From assembly GCF_000400465.1 (NCBI RefSeq), contig NW_008806276.1, positions 124,001-188,000 on the forward strand: DNA of 64,000 nucleotides, read 5' to 3'. The translations under genes were made by a program, and so were the position numbers. The notes beneath the pieces are model-generated. The model saw nothing but the letters and a program-made list of their open reading frames with translations, searched no databases and was not told the origin of the DNA. Below are positions 31,361-41,587 of the stretch, piece after piece; position 1 is the first letter of the stretch; each line of letters starts with the position of its first letter. The DNA comes from Wallemia ichthyophaga EXF-994. Lineage: Eukaryota; Basidiomycota; Wallemiomycetes; Wallemiales; Wallemiaceae.

Positions 31361-32374
31361 ATGATCAATTTCATTCATTTCATCAAATATCCGAGAATTT
31401 TAAATGGAAGCTTAGTCTTCTCTGTTTCAATATCTAATGACCTTAGAACTGAATTCTTGGAACCCACAAATCCTATTCAGATCAATGCAGCTGTTTTGAT
31501 TCACAATCGGCAATCAAAACCAATAAAACTGGATAACGTTTTAATTTACGCTTCTTCACGTGATGGATATAAAGTTATTGATCTTCCTCTCTCTGTTGCA
31601 GGTCTAAGCCCCTCAGACACCTTTAGTCTACTCATTTATACGAAAAACTCATCAATCAAGCCAAATTTGAAGGATGTGTTACATTTGCAACACCCAATCC
31701 CATTACAATCACTCCCTTCTTCTTTAAATCAAGCTCAATACCTTCAACAGCGTTCTTTCACTGTAAACACGCAGCAATTACACATTGTTGAACACACGTC
31801 GTTCGATTTGGATAAAAAGTTATGGGATAGTGGATTGGCTTTAAGTGGAGACCTGATTAGCTGTTTAAATACCTATTTAGACCTCTCAAAATCACTGAAA
31901 ATACTTGAATTAGGTACAGGTACAGGAATTGTATCAATTACTCTCGCAACTCTGCTATCACAGATGTCTAAACAGTCGCACACAATCACTGCAACTGATT
32001 TAAACAGCGCTATACCCCTTCTTCGGAGCAATACCAAGAGAAACGCTCACCTTTACAAAAACATTGAAATACAACCAAAAGAGCTGTCTTGGGGATCAAA
32101 TAGCTCGCTTGAGAGTGTAGAGTATGATATCATTATTGCTGCCGACATTACATACAATATGTCATCGTTCCAACTTCTGCGAAACACTTTATCCAACTTA
32201 TTCACCGCGAATCCATCAACCAAGCTAATTCTAGCGCACAAATATAGGGATTATCAAGAAGACACCTTCTGGGATCATGCTAGCCAAATAAATCTCAAAT
32301 CGACTCACCTCAAATCTATTGGATGCGGCAGACGAGGCTATGAGACTGAAATATGGGAATTTAAGAGGATGTAA
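31361..32374 (+). CDS. Family-16 protein methyltransferase (METTL21/EFM-like)
   Basis: A Rossmann-fold SAM-dependent methyltransferase of 337 residues. The C-terminal 200 residues carry the family-16 signatures: KLWDSGLALSGDLIS (W-D-x-G), ILELGTGTGIVSI (SAM-binding motif I), ITATDLNS (motif II) and DIIIAADITYN (motif post-II, equivalent to DxxY). The enzymes usually methylate lysines on elongation factors or chaperones; the substrate here is unknown. The N-terminal 110 residues (ISNDLRTEFLE, INAAVLIHNR) are not part of the fold and resemble a beta-rich extension. The only available start is ATG 31361, 17 bp from the VPS45 start on the other strand. Confidence 0.8.
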   Translation: MINFIHFIKYPRILNGSLVFSVSISNDLRTEFLEPTNPIQINAAVLIHNRQSKPIKLDNVLIYASSRDGYKVIDLPLSVAGLSPSDTFSLLIYTKNSSIKPNLKDVLHLQHPIPLQSLPSSLNQAQYLQQRSFTVNTQQLHIVEHTSFDLDKKLWDSGLALSGDLISCLNTYLDLSKSLKILELGTGTGIVSITLATLLSQMSKQSHTITATDLNSAIPLLRSNTKRNAHLYKNIEIQPKELSWGSNSSLESVEYDIIIAADITYNMSSFQLLRNTLSNLFTANPSTKLILAHKYRDYQEDTFWDHASQINLKSTHLKSIGCGRRGYETEIWEFKRM

Positions 32375-32457
32375 TAGATGAATACTAATTTATAAATTTA
32401 AATTTATTTGAATTTCAGTTTCAACTCTGTATTAACGCGTTGTAAGCTCCACCCATC

Positions 32458-33482
32458 ATGATGCGCAACGCGGTTGCGGTAACCGCAACGCCAGACAAGT
32501 CAAAATCGAATTGGACAGCGCAGGCGCAAGCGTTTAGTGAAGATGAATCTGATGCGATATTGCAATCATATTTATTAGATGGTGAGTGTGTAGCGGTGCA
32601 GTGAATGGCACACAAAGCTCACCAACACCGCACGCAGTCGACAACAAGCGCAAAGCAATGAAGCTACACCTCGATAGATCTTTAAGCGCTTTCACAGCTC
32701 GCTCTCTCTCCATTCTCGCAAGTGTCCCGAAAGCACTGCACAACCTCACCCTGGGTGAATTTCAGGACAAATTCGGCGGTGATCTCGTACGCGCTGTCCG
32801 CGGCGAGGGCGTTAAAGACGCCACTCATGATCTTGAAGACAATGACCGCGAGGAGGAGTGGGAAGCTGCACGGAAACGGAAGCGGGTGGACAAGGACGGC
32901 GATGGTATTGATCCCAGTCAGAGTCCACAGCTTGAGAAGAAAACTAGTCGGAAGAATACAAAGAAAGTTGCTAAAACACCTTCTGCACGCAGTACACGCT
33001 CAACGAGATCAAAAACTAAGGGCAGAAATGGTGTCAGTGCGGTGAAAGATAGTGAAGATGAAGATTCTCATATGCCTTCTTCCTCTTTTAACCCCACTCT
33101 CACTACACATGATGATTTGCCCGATGAGGCTGAGGTGGAGGCTGAAGTGAGGGCTGGTATGTACAATACCTCAACACATCACACTATCAAACGACGTCCA
33201 TCTATACAGTTAGTGGGGAATGGCATATCGGATCTCAATATCGATCATATCGACCTTCCGAATGCATCCACTAAGAACGAAACGAGATATCTTCACGACA
33301 CAGCTACCCTATTCATTCCCCTTCCCGATGGGACTAAGCTGGCTGTTGATCCTGCGCGGGCTGAGCCTGAAGAGCTCAATAAGCTCGAAGGGGTCAATGA
33401 TGAGATGCGCGATATAGTTCGCAAACAGATTGAAAGGCGTATGCAAGAGTTGGTGGGTTTGATTGATAGATGGAAGACCTAG
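32458..33482 (+). CDS. Borealin-like chromosomal passenger complex subunit
   Basis: Nbl1/borealin-type protein, 322 residues from 32458-32581 and 32638-33482 (intron 56 nt, phase 1). Borealin joins Survivin and INCENP to place Aurora B at centromeres. The N-terminal helix reads VDNKRKAMKLHLDRSLSAFT and is completed by the splice. It is followed by VPKALHNLTLGEFQDKFGGD, the characteristic borealin segment (P-K-x-x-x-N-x-T-L-G-E-F). The middle is basic and disordered (KTSRKNTKKVAKTPSARSTR), typical of a DNA- or nucleosome-binding tail. The C-terminus has TLFIPLPDGTKLAVDP and a terminal coiled coil (IVRKQIERRMQELVGLI), the layout of full-length borealin rather than the short yeast Nbl1. Adjacent Met codons at 32458 and 32461 both could start. 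Confidence 0.82.
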
Positions 33483-34022
33483 TTGTATAATAACTTGTTG
33501 TATTTATCTTATCTTGAATAGTCATTATGGTTTCTACGTGTTTATCAATAGACGCGTCTCGGTCATCTACGCGTCAGAAATTACCTATGTAGGCAGGAGG
33601 AAAATATCAGGGGAGTGAAGAAATATGTATGCTAGTTATTAAGGTACAAAATTTTTGATGAACTGGTTTTGGTTTTTATGTTGTGATGATTTGAGCAAAG
33701 AGGCCCAGTAGGTGAACCTCTATGGTAGTGAGATGAAGCAGCCTTTAATGAGAAAAGTGAGGTACGTGTCAGATTATCGAGGCTGTCTTAAATGCTTAAA
33801 GACCTCAATTTCCTTCGCAGCGCGTTCCCTTCATACCGGTGAAAATTTAGAATCAAAAAGAATACAAATGCAGGAAATTATACGCTGAAATGCCCACCAA
33901 GCAGCTGATTGTATTAAGGGACACGACAGGAAATAGCCATGTCATGGACTATTTGACAGGCAGTTGACGTATACCCAAGAAAGTCACATTCCTTATAGAA
34001 TTGAGCATAAGTAATAACGATC
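33483..34022. other. Intergenic stretch, nothing seen
   Basis: About 540 bp of AT-rich DNA between the borealin-like gene and the histone-fold gene. I checked both strands for short spliced exons and tRNA-like T-arms and found none that I can support. ACGCGTC occurs twice near 33552-33572, which could be an MCB-like site, but its position (mid-gap) says little. Confidence 0.4.
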
Positions 34023-37000
34023 ATGAGCCAACAGATACCTTTAGAAAGAGTAAGGCAAACACAAGCGACGTTTGTTTCGCGCAATGCAGCATCGCACCTA
34101 TGTTCAGACGTGCGCAGTGTAGGAGTATCGCTCGAGTGTCTAGCGACGTTAAACAGTCTGCTCGATGAGATATTGGCGAGGGTGTTGGCGCATGCACACA
34201 GTTTTAGACTTGCACTCCTACGCAGAGCGATACTGGACGTCATAGGCGTGAGCTTTGGACAGAATGCCATTACCGAGGCTGAAATGAAGCTCCAAGTGAG
34301 CTATCCGTTGGGGAGTTATTATAGCGGCGGAGGTAACGAGAACGGAAATGGAAAACTAGGGCAGTTCCCACTAGACGACGCGTTTAATGTAAGTTGATGT
34401 CTCTGATATTGCACTATTGCACTATTGCATCATTGCAGCACTCTAATGAACACCTTAGACACTGCGGTACAACGCCATCCTCAAATCCAAATACTCGGAT
34501 CCGGGACTGCAGTCACTCACACTAGCAGCCACGCTCGAGACCAAGCTGTACGAATCGCTTAGTAACCACGTGCTGGATCTGGGGAGCATTCCAGTTGCGG
34601 GGATATACATGTCGGGGGTGCTGGAGTGCGTGACGGAGACGATATGCGCGGATATCGCAACGGTCGTTGTGCGCTCGAGTACCAAACATGAAGCGCGTCT
34701 CGAAGACCTCTACGATGCAATACAAGGTGGTGAGACTGCTGGCGGGAGTGGGCAGAGCTGACGCGCGACGCAGAGAATGATCACGTCAACAGCGTTATAC
34801 AGGGGATGCTGATGAAGGATGAGATTGAGCTGAAAGTGAATCAGGCGGAGGAGAGAAGGCGGTCGATAACGAGTCAAGTTAGTGCGATCAGCAGGATATC
34901 GCAGGCGACGCAAGGGAATAGAGTTGGTAAAAGCAGGCCACCATCTATAGATACAGCCCAATCAAATACAATGCATAGACACTCTTCAAGTATCGGCGCT
35001 AGGCTGTTCAGTGGTCTGCACACACCAGTCAGCGCAACTAGCAGGGATAGCAGGGACAGCACAGACAGTACCACTATCGCTGGCAGACGCTCCTCCAGTT
35101 ATCTTAGGAAATTAAAAAATACTCCGGAAATTGTAAGTGGAGCTCGTTCCTCTCGACACCCACGACCAAGTTAGAGTTGACTCAGACTCGCAGTGTGAAA
35201 CAGAAAGCACGGACAAGAAAATATTCGACAACATTTTGAATAACAAGGATACGGTGAAACTATCATTAACACCTACGACAGTACACGTGAGTTGGTGGTG
35301 TCTGTGCGGGGACCGTTGACGATGCTGACGACGACTCAGACACAGAAAGCAAGCAATATGAGCTACGCGCACGCGGCAAACACTATACACACCATAGACA
35401 CGCTCAATGAAGATCACGAGCTGGACGATTCCGATGAAGTGGACTCGCTCAGTGAAGAAATCGGCAGAAAACCCAACAAGAAGGAGTCGCTGATCGATTT
35501 CCTCAATAGCACACCGCCCTGGGAAAACGGCGGTGGGCGTGTACCTCATAACCCACACCAATCACACCACAGCCTGCCTTCGTCCGTAGACGACGAGCAG
35601 CACGGACGCACACCAGGACTGTCCAACTTCAGCCGCGACCTCATAGCGTTCCTCAACACAGAACCGCCCGGCGGAACACCGAAGCCATTGAACGAGAAGA
35701 AGAGCACCAACAAATTCAAGAGCATTTTCAAGGGCAAAGGGGGTGGTGGCAGTGGTGGAAGTGTGGCCAGTACAGGCAGCGGTAGCGTCGAGAGCCATAA
35801 TAACAAGAAGACGGCGAATAAAATTAGCGTTCCTGCGTCTGTCCTCCACACTGCAGCATCGAGTAACGGTCTGAATGGATTGGGCGGCGCGGGAAGCGTG
35901 AGCAGTGCGCGCAGTACCAGTCTAGGACACACAAGTGCAATGAGCAATGCGCGCACAACCACCGCACCCAAATCTAGTTTTTCCACATTGCGCTATTCGG
36001 AGCCAGACAGGCAGTCAGCGTATTCGGAGGAAGCGGGATCGGGAGCAGGAGCAGGGATTGGAGTGTCAAACTCGTCGTGTCCACCGCCAATACTGACGAA
36101 TGGATATGGCCATACACCTCCTGCACCTGCACCTGCACCTGCACCAACGCAAACAACAGAAAAACTTCCTCCGATTCAGTCACCGTTGCCCATGTCGACA
36201 TCATTCACCAGATCGCCCTCTCCTCAGCTATCGTTGTCGGCGTCAGTATCTCCGGCGTCGTATGTGCATATGCAGCAGTCTCAACAGCAGCAGCTACCGA
36301 TCGCAAGCACGAGTTCTGCGATTGCAGATCAGTACGCAGCGGCTGTGCTGAGACGAACGCAGTCTACGCATCAGAATTTGAATTTGAACAGCGCAAATGG
36401 AAGTGCAAATGCGAATGCGAATGCAAACACCAACACAAACAATAACAATAACACTAACGCCTCCGCCAATCTCACTCCACCGCTGCCATCACTCCCCTCA
36501 TATACCAGACCCAGCAGTCCAAAGGCGGAAGAGGTATACGGCACACACAGCCCGTGCAGTCGGTCGCACAGCACCTCCCAGAGTCTACGACGCGACGGGA
36601 AGCCGTCGCCAATCCGCAAACCTGTCCCAGCGCTGGACAGTGGGGGAGAAGTGGGAGAAGAGATTGAAGGTGGAGAGAGGCATATGACGCAGCGGGCGAA
36701 CGAGGGAAGGGGACACAATGGGGCGCAGCAGCACAATCAAAAACAGACCCAAACCCAGACCCAGAAACAGACACAGAAGAACGATTCACAAACCGAGAAA
36801 GATAAGCACGACAGCACATCCACCAACGAACGCTACAGCACAGCTGTGCAGACAGCCAGCAGGGCAAGCAGTCAAACACCCTACTCTCAGCACACACGCG
36901 ACACGGATGATGCATATATACACAAAGGTACACTTGTCAAGATGCACAACATACTTGCACATGCACAGACGGCTGACGAATGCAGGCTGTACCTCGATGC

Positions 37001-37631
37001 CTTCCTCAAGAGCGTGAAGGTAGCCATGCCGCAAGAGGAAGAGGATGGGGCTGAGGGTGAGGTGGTATCGGGGGCGTCAGGTGTGTCAGGCAGCTCAGCC
37101 AGTGCAAGGATGTCAGGCGCGTCAAGAGCCTCAATGCAGCCGCAACAGAGCACCGGCGAGCTGAGCCACCATGCGGATATCAATGAAGTGGGTGTGAGCG
37201 GGACTGGGAGCGCGATTGTTAGCGCCAGTGCCATTCCCATGTCTATCAGCGAAGATAGGAGGGAGGACGATGATGAACACACTCAATCCCCCTCCAGGCA
37301 AGCCGTCGAGATCGACCACGCCAGCTCACAATCATCCCTTCCGCATCTCGTTGGGCAGCAAGGCAGCAGTGATGAGATGGATGAAGTGGATAATGCGGAT
37401 GAGAAGGAGAGGCCAATTCGGTACACCTACACACATACACATTCACCTACGGAAATGAGCACACCAGGGGCTACACCCATCACCACACCCATAACGCCAA
37501 CAGCTACTTCACCGTATAGAAGCGACAACAGGACTTCAGAGGATAACTTTGTTACCAAGTGGCTGATGGGAGATAGTCAGGCACATACAGGAAACGGAAT
37601 CCAGGTGGAGATCACGGATAGTGGTGTTTAG
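34023..37631 (+). CDS. Large protein with histone-fold-like N-terminus and disordered tail
   Basis: A 1126-residue protein assembled from 34023-34388, 34459-34729, 34774-35132, 35194-35286 and 35340-37631 (introns 70, 44, 61 and 53 nt; phases 0, 1, 0, 0). The joined N-terminus has two helical units. The first is SVGVSLECLATLNSLLDEIL. The second, PVAGIYMSGVLECVTETICA followed by ARLEDLYDAIQGEND, echoes the histone H2A pattern (Y-M-x-x-V-L-E-x-x-x-x-x-I). A basic Ser-rich region follows. The long last exon encodes two copies of a motif, LIDFLNSTPPWEN and LIAFLNTEPPGG, then about 600 residues of Ser/Thr/Gln/Asn/Pro low complexity with AP, NA/NT and QTQ repeats. Near the C-terminus a helical YLDAFLKSVKVAM and FVTKWLMG stand out. 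I know similar architecture from uncharacterised filamentous-fungal proteins, but not a proven function. Confidence 0.65.
36117..36145 (+). repeat. CACCTG-type tandem repeat (Ala-Pro)
   Basis: Successive copies of a CACCTG unit encode alternating Ala and Pro in the disordered tail of the histone-fold-like protein. Neighbouring Asn/Ala/Thr (about 36405-36455) and Gln/Thr (about 36735-36785) runs are similar low-complexity expansions. Confidence 0.8.
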
Positions 37632-37691
37632 GAGTTGAGATGTCTCGGATAATTTTCACGTTGTACAGTTGAGTAAAGATAATTACAGAGA

Positions 37692-38108
37692 TTAGAGAGA
37701 TACGCCTGTATTCTTAGTGTGTTTTTCGTGTTTTTCGTGCTTTTCGTGCTCGTCGTGCTTGTTTTGCTCGTTCTCACCACCATTCAACTTGAATTTGAGT
37801 AAAGCGACGCGTTCTCGCTGACTAGAGATGGTGTACTCGTTCTCTTTGATGGTGTTGGTGATTAGGGAGTAGTCGTCATCAGAATCGTCGTCAACTACGC
37901 GCAGCTGCTGTGTATCTTCAGAGGCAGCAATTTCAGCGTCGCGTGTGCCAATCGATTGGCTGTCAAAGCCACCGTCAAATTGAGATTGCAGATTCGTTGT
38001 CTTTGGTAAGTAAGTGAGTAGCTCGCTGTTGGAACGGATAAGGTGGTTGATAGAGTTATCTAACCTCTTGATCTCGGCAATATCGGCATCAACTGAGTAT
38101 AAATCCAT
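37692..38108 (-). CDS. Coiled-coil protein, possibly Tma17/Adc17-like
   Basis: A 138-residue single-exon protein. An N-terminal helix IAEIKRLDNSINHLIRSNSE is followed by a polar linker, an acidic run (VVDDDSDDDY), a second helix (TNTIKENEYTISSQRERVAL) and a repetitive His/Lys/Glu tail made of EKH triplets. Two helices, the first beginning with K-R-L-x-x-S-I-x-H-L and the second ending in an E-R-x-x-L-L-K pattern, resemble fungal Tma17 (an assembly chaperone for the 19S proteasome base), but the match is by pattern only. The C-terminal EKH repeat is a 9-bp DNA repeat and likely length-variable. It is head-to-head with GYP7, 67 bp between start codons. Confidence 0.5.
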   Translation of the reverse strand: MDLYSVDADIAEIKRLDNSINHLIRSNSELLTYLPKTTNLQSQFDGGFDSQSIGTRDAEIAASEDTQQLRVVDDDSDDDYSLITNTIKENEYTISSQRERVALLKFKLNGGENEQNKHDEHEKHEKHEKHTKNTGVSL

Positions 38109-38175
38109 GAATATTTTCTGCTTTACGTCGTTCTAAGTGGTTGATTAGAAGCAGCCAGAGCGACCATCACCGAGA

Positions 38176-40463
38176 ATGAGCAAATTACTCTACTCAAAAT
38201 CTAAAGTGAATATAAATACCGCAAAATGTAAAATACCGGGGAATTTAGCTTTGGTTGAAGATCCCAATGACTCTATAACGATTAGCTGGTTACCAGAGAC
38301 AATCCTTAAGGAACTGGATGAAGAGGACAAATTTGTCTTAGTTGAATCAACCAATAAGATTGAAGTTATTGTTAATCCTCCACCGCACATAAACGATTCA
38401 TACGCCTTCAATTATCCAATTTCTGACATATACTCAATAATGCTTAATCCTCCTTCTATTTCTAATTGGTATGGTACTGTTACTATTAATCTTCAAGGCG
38501 GTGTTACTCTCCCTGTGTTGCACTTCCATGATGACGAAATTACGTCATCATCGATACCTAGAACACGAGGCACTTGGGGTGGAAATGAGTTTATAAGCTG
38601 TCTTCGTCTTTATATATCTCTTTTGCAATCTCAAATCACCAACAACCTTTTCCTCGTTGATCCTAATCCGATCGATAAAACTTTTCATCAACAGCCACAG
38701 CCACAGTCACAACCACCGACGCAACAATCACTCCTTCACTATGCTCTAAACCCACAATCAACTCACTCTCAACGCATTTCTACACGCTTCAACTCCCACC
38801 AACGCGACAACTCAACTACTACTATGAAAGGTTTCTTTCCAGATAATGTCGCTGATGCAACTCCCGCTGTGAATAACTTCACTTCAGTATATCAAAATAC
38901 CCTTACAAGCTTCGCAAACATTTCCCGCTTTTCAAAACAAACTGCTCATAATATTCTGTCTCACCCACTCGCTCAACCAATCCTTCCACACCTCCCGACT
39001 CCCGTGCAGAGCAGAGCAGTTGCTGGACGCAGTCACGCAGGTGAATACGACAGCGCTCGCATCTACCTAGCCAAATGGGCGCGCAAAGTGGCTGAAGAGG
39101 GTGACAGGAATAGTGGCCAGGGGGGTGAGAGGAGAGAGGGAGTAGGAGTAATGAGACCATCAAGTAACTCAGTGGACGAAAATATACAAACAGTTGACGG
39201 CAGTGTAGAGAGTGATTTAGGTAATTTCCAGCTACTCAACGTTTCCTCAGAAAGGTGTACACGAGATCCAACTCATCCAATCACTCTCCCAGAGTGTACA
39301 GCCTGGTTCGATCATACTGGCAAGCCCCTCATTAGTGAGTCGGAGATGCGCGAGCGTGTTTTTAGAAGGGGCACTGAAAGTACCGCTAAGAGTCTTATCT
39401 GGCCATTCATTCTCTCCGTTATACCGTGGGATACAACGCATCAAGACAGGCAATCTGCTTGGGATGACTTGGATACCCAGTATGTACAGCTGAAGAGCAC
39501 GTGGAAGAATCTCGATGTATTCCACGATAAACAAGTTACCGAAGAGCGTCATCGCATTCGCGTCGATTGCCTGCGCACTGATCGAAATGTCCCTCTCTTT
39601 GCCAAGAGCGACAGTGAGCTCAACGAGCTCAAACTGGGTATTGCGGAGTTGGGTGAGAATGGGAGTACGAGTGGGAGTGGTGATAGCAGTGAGGACAAAC
39701 ACAGCGACAGCAAAGAAGGCTCATCACAGGCTTATAGCAATGTCCACGTTCGCAAGCTGCAGGGTATCCTTCTCACATACAATTTCTACGAAAAAGGATT
39801 GGGATATGTCCAGGGCATGTCTGATCTTATCGCTCCTCTTTACGTTATCAGCGAGGCTAATGAATCAACTACGTTCTGGCTTTTTGTCAACTTGATGAAC
39901 CGCACCAAGGAGAATTTCGCAGCTGATCAGAAAGGCATGTCGAGGAAATTAATAACGCTGCAAGATTTGATTAGAGTGATGGATCCACAACTCTACCAAC
40001 ACTTTAAACAGAGTGACAACCTCAATATGTTCTTCTGCTTTAGGTGGATATTGGTGATGTTCAAGAGGGAGTTTTTGTTTAGTGATATTATCACATTGTG
40101 GGAGGTGAGTTGGGGTTGGTAAATATTACACACTCACTTATATCAATAATTTTCTTAGGCACTCTTCACTCGCCCTGTTCAACAACAATTTGAACTATTC
40201 GTCGCACTTGCTGTGCTTGAGTCACATCGCGATATCATTCTGAGATATTTAATGGAGGTGCGTTTTAATTATCACCTCAACCACATCCTTGCTCACAAAG
40301 ACAGTTTGATGAAATGCTCAAATATTGCAATGACCTTAGTGGTACGATTGATGTGCATAAAACACTCAATACCGCTCAAGTGCTTTATGATAACTTATTT
40401 ACACTACACAATACCACAAGAGGGAAGAACTTTACAGATAATCTAGTTGAATTGGTTGTGTAG
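38176..40463 (+). CDS. GYP7: Rab GTPase-activating protein Gyp7
   Basis: TBC-domain RabGAP, 728 residues, exons 38176-40104, 40159-40257 and 40305-40463 (introns 54 and 47 nt, both phase 0). Gyp7 stimulates GTP hydrolysis by Ypt7 (Rab7) at vacuole/late endosome membranes. The N-terminal half holds the Gyp7-specific beta-rich region (KVNINTAKCKIPGNLALVED, VTINLQGG). The TBC domain starts near ITLPECTAWFDHTGKPL, with the RVFRRG and LIWPFIL core. The arginine finger is in HRIRVDCLRTDR and the glutamine finger in GYVQGMSDL. Later blocks are NMFFCFRWILVMFKREF and, from the small exons, LFVALAVLESHRDIIL and FDEMLKYCNDLSG. All catalytic residues are present. A Ser/Gly/Glu-rich insert lies between the two fingers. 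Confidence 0.93.
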
Positions 40464-40477
40464 CAAGATGACAAGAA

Positions 40478-41554
40478 CTAAAAATACAATCTCAACGCAG
40501 CAGAGGATTGAGATTCAGCAGGACAATAAGGACACTTAACTCTACCACCGCCTTTAGATAACTTGGATAAGCTATCATTGGCTAGAACATGCCCACATGA
40601 TAGCATCATTGGTGGGTTTGTGTCAGTTGTCTGTTCTTTGCTAATTGGGCAGGTGAATACGCTATGAAATTTGTATTTGTCTTGTAGAGGTACTTGTACA
40701 GGTAATTCATCAGATTGAGACCATTCTGTGCGTGTTTTCTGTATCAATTGATTGAATCGTGAAAGAATGGGGAGAGCAGAACCACCGCCGATGTCTAGAG
40801 TGAGTTTGAGATGATCAATTTTCGGGATGTCGTTGATTGTGCACCAGGAGTGTTCAAATGTAGGTACGAGTAAATTTGAGTGAATTGCATCTGTTGTGAG
40901 ATAAGAGTAAGGTGAGTTAGCGAGATCTTTGAAGGCAAGTGAAGCTAAAAGGGAGCTAGCAGGTTTAGAAAATTGTGGTGATGATAAGTAGGGTGATAAG
41001 TTTTGTTTGAAGTAATTGAGGCTGTCTAGGGAGGAATTGAATTGTGAAAATTTTGATCGGTGTAGGTAGAAAAGGAGAGGGGAATTGAGAGGATGTTGGT
41101 AATGATTAGCCCAATCCAGAGCAGATGTGAGATTGTTAGATTTGAGTTGATTTATGATTGTGTTTAAGGATGTTATTTTGTTGATGTAACTGGGCTCAAA
41201 TGCGATTTTATAAACGCTGCAGAAGTCGTTAAACACGTCCAACCATCCTAATCTCAATAAGTAAGCAGCTATAGCTTTGTTTAGGTTGTAATCGTGGTTG
41301 AAGTCTACAGTGGGAATTGTAGATTGAGGCTGTGAATTCAAAGACTTGTCAATACGTTTTATTAACTTATAGTTATCCAAATTATTTTCATTTATCTGAG
41401 TGATGTCATTTGCAATGGTGGCTGGGTTAACTGATGCCGAATCTGAAGCCGATGCCAAATCCCTCAAGCCTTCCAAACTACCAATTAATTTATCCAAATT
41501 ATTTAAATTTGATTTTATTTCATTTTTATTTGTCAACGTGATTACATTTTCCAT
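40478..41554 (-). CDS. RMD5: GID/CTLH E3 ligase RING subunit Rmd5
   Basis: RING-like subunit of the GID (CTLH) ubiquitin ligase that degrades gluconeogenic enzymes, 358 residues, intronless. The N-terminus is coiled coil. LNKAIAAYLLRLGWLDVFND is the LisH-like helix pair, and a CTLH/CRA region follows (SALDWANHY, LLFYLHRSKF). The C-terminal degenerate RING reads FTCPISKEQT, PMMLSCGHVL and RVKCPYCP, ending in the typical aromatic tail LRLYF. Length is slightly below yeast Rmd5 (421). The gene is AT-rich. It is divergent from the SEC2-like gene, with 33 bp between start codons. Confidence 0.93.
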   Translation of the reverse strand: MENVITLTNKNEIKSNLNNLDKLIGSLEGLRDLASASDSASVNPATIANDITQINENNLDNYKLIKRIDKSLNSQPQSTIPTVDFNHDYNLNKAIAAYLLRLGWLDVFNDFCSVYKIAFEPSYINKITSLNTIINQLKSNNLTSALDWANHYQHPLNSPLLFYLHRSKFSQFNSSLDSLNYFKQNLSPYLSSPQFSKPASSLLASLAFKDLANSPYSYLTTDAIHSNLLVPTFEHSWCTINDIPKIDHLKLTLDIGGGSALPILSRFNQLIQKTRTEWSQSDELPVQVPLQDKYKFHSVFTCPISKEQTTDTNPPMMLSCGHVLANDSLSKLSKGGGRVKCPYCPAESQSSAALRLYF

Positions 41555-41587
41555 TCTAACTTGATAGTTGAATGCTAAGTGTCATCA

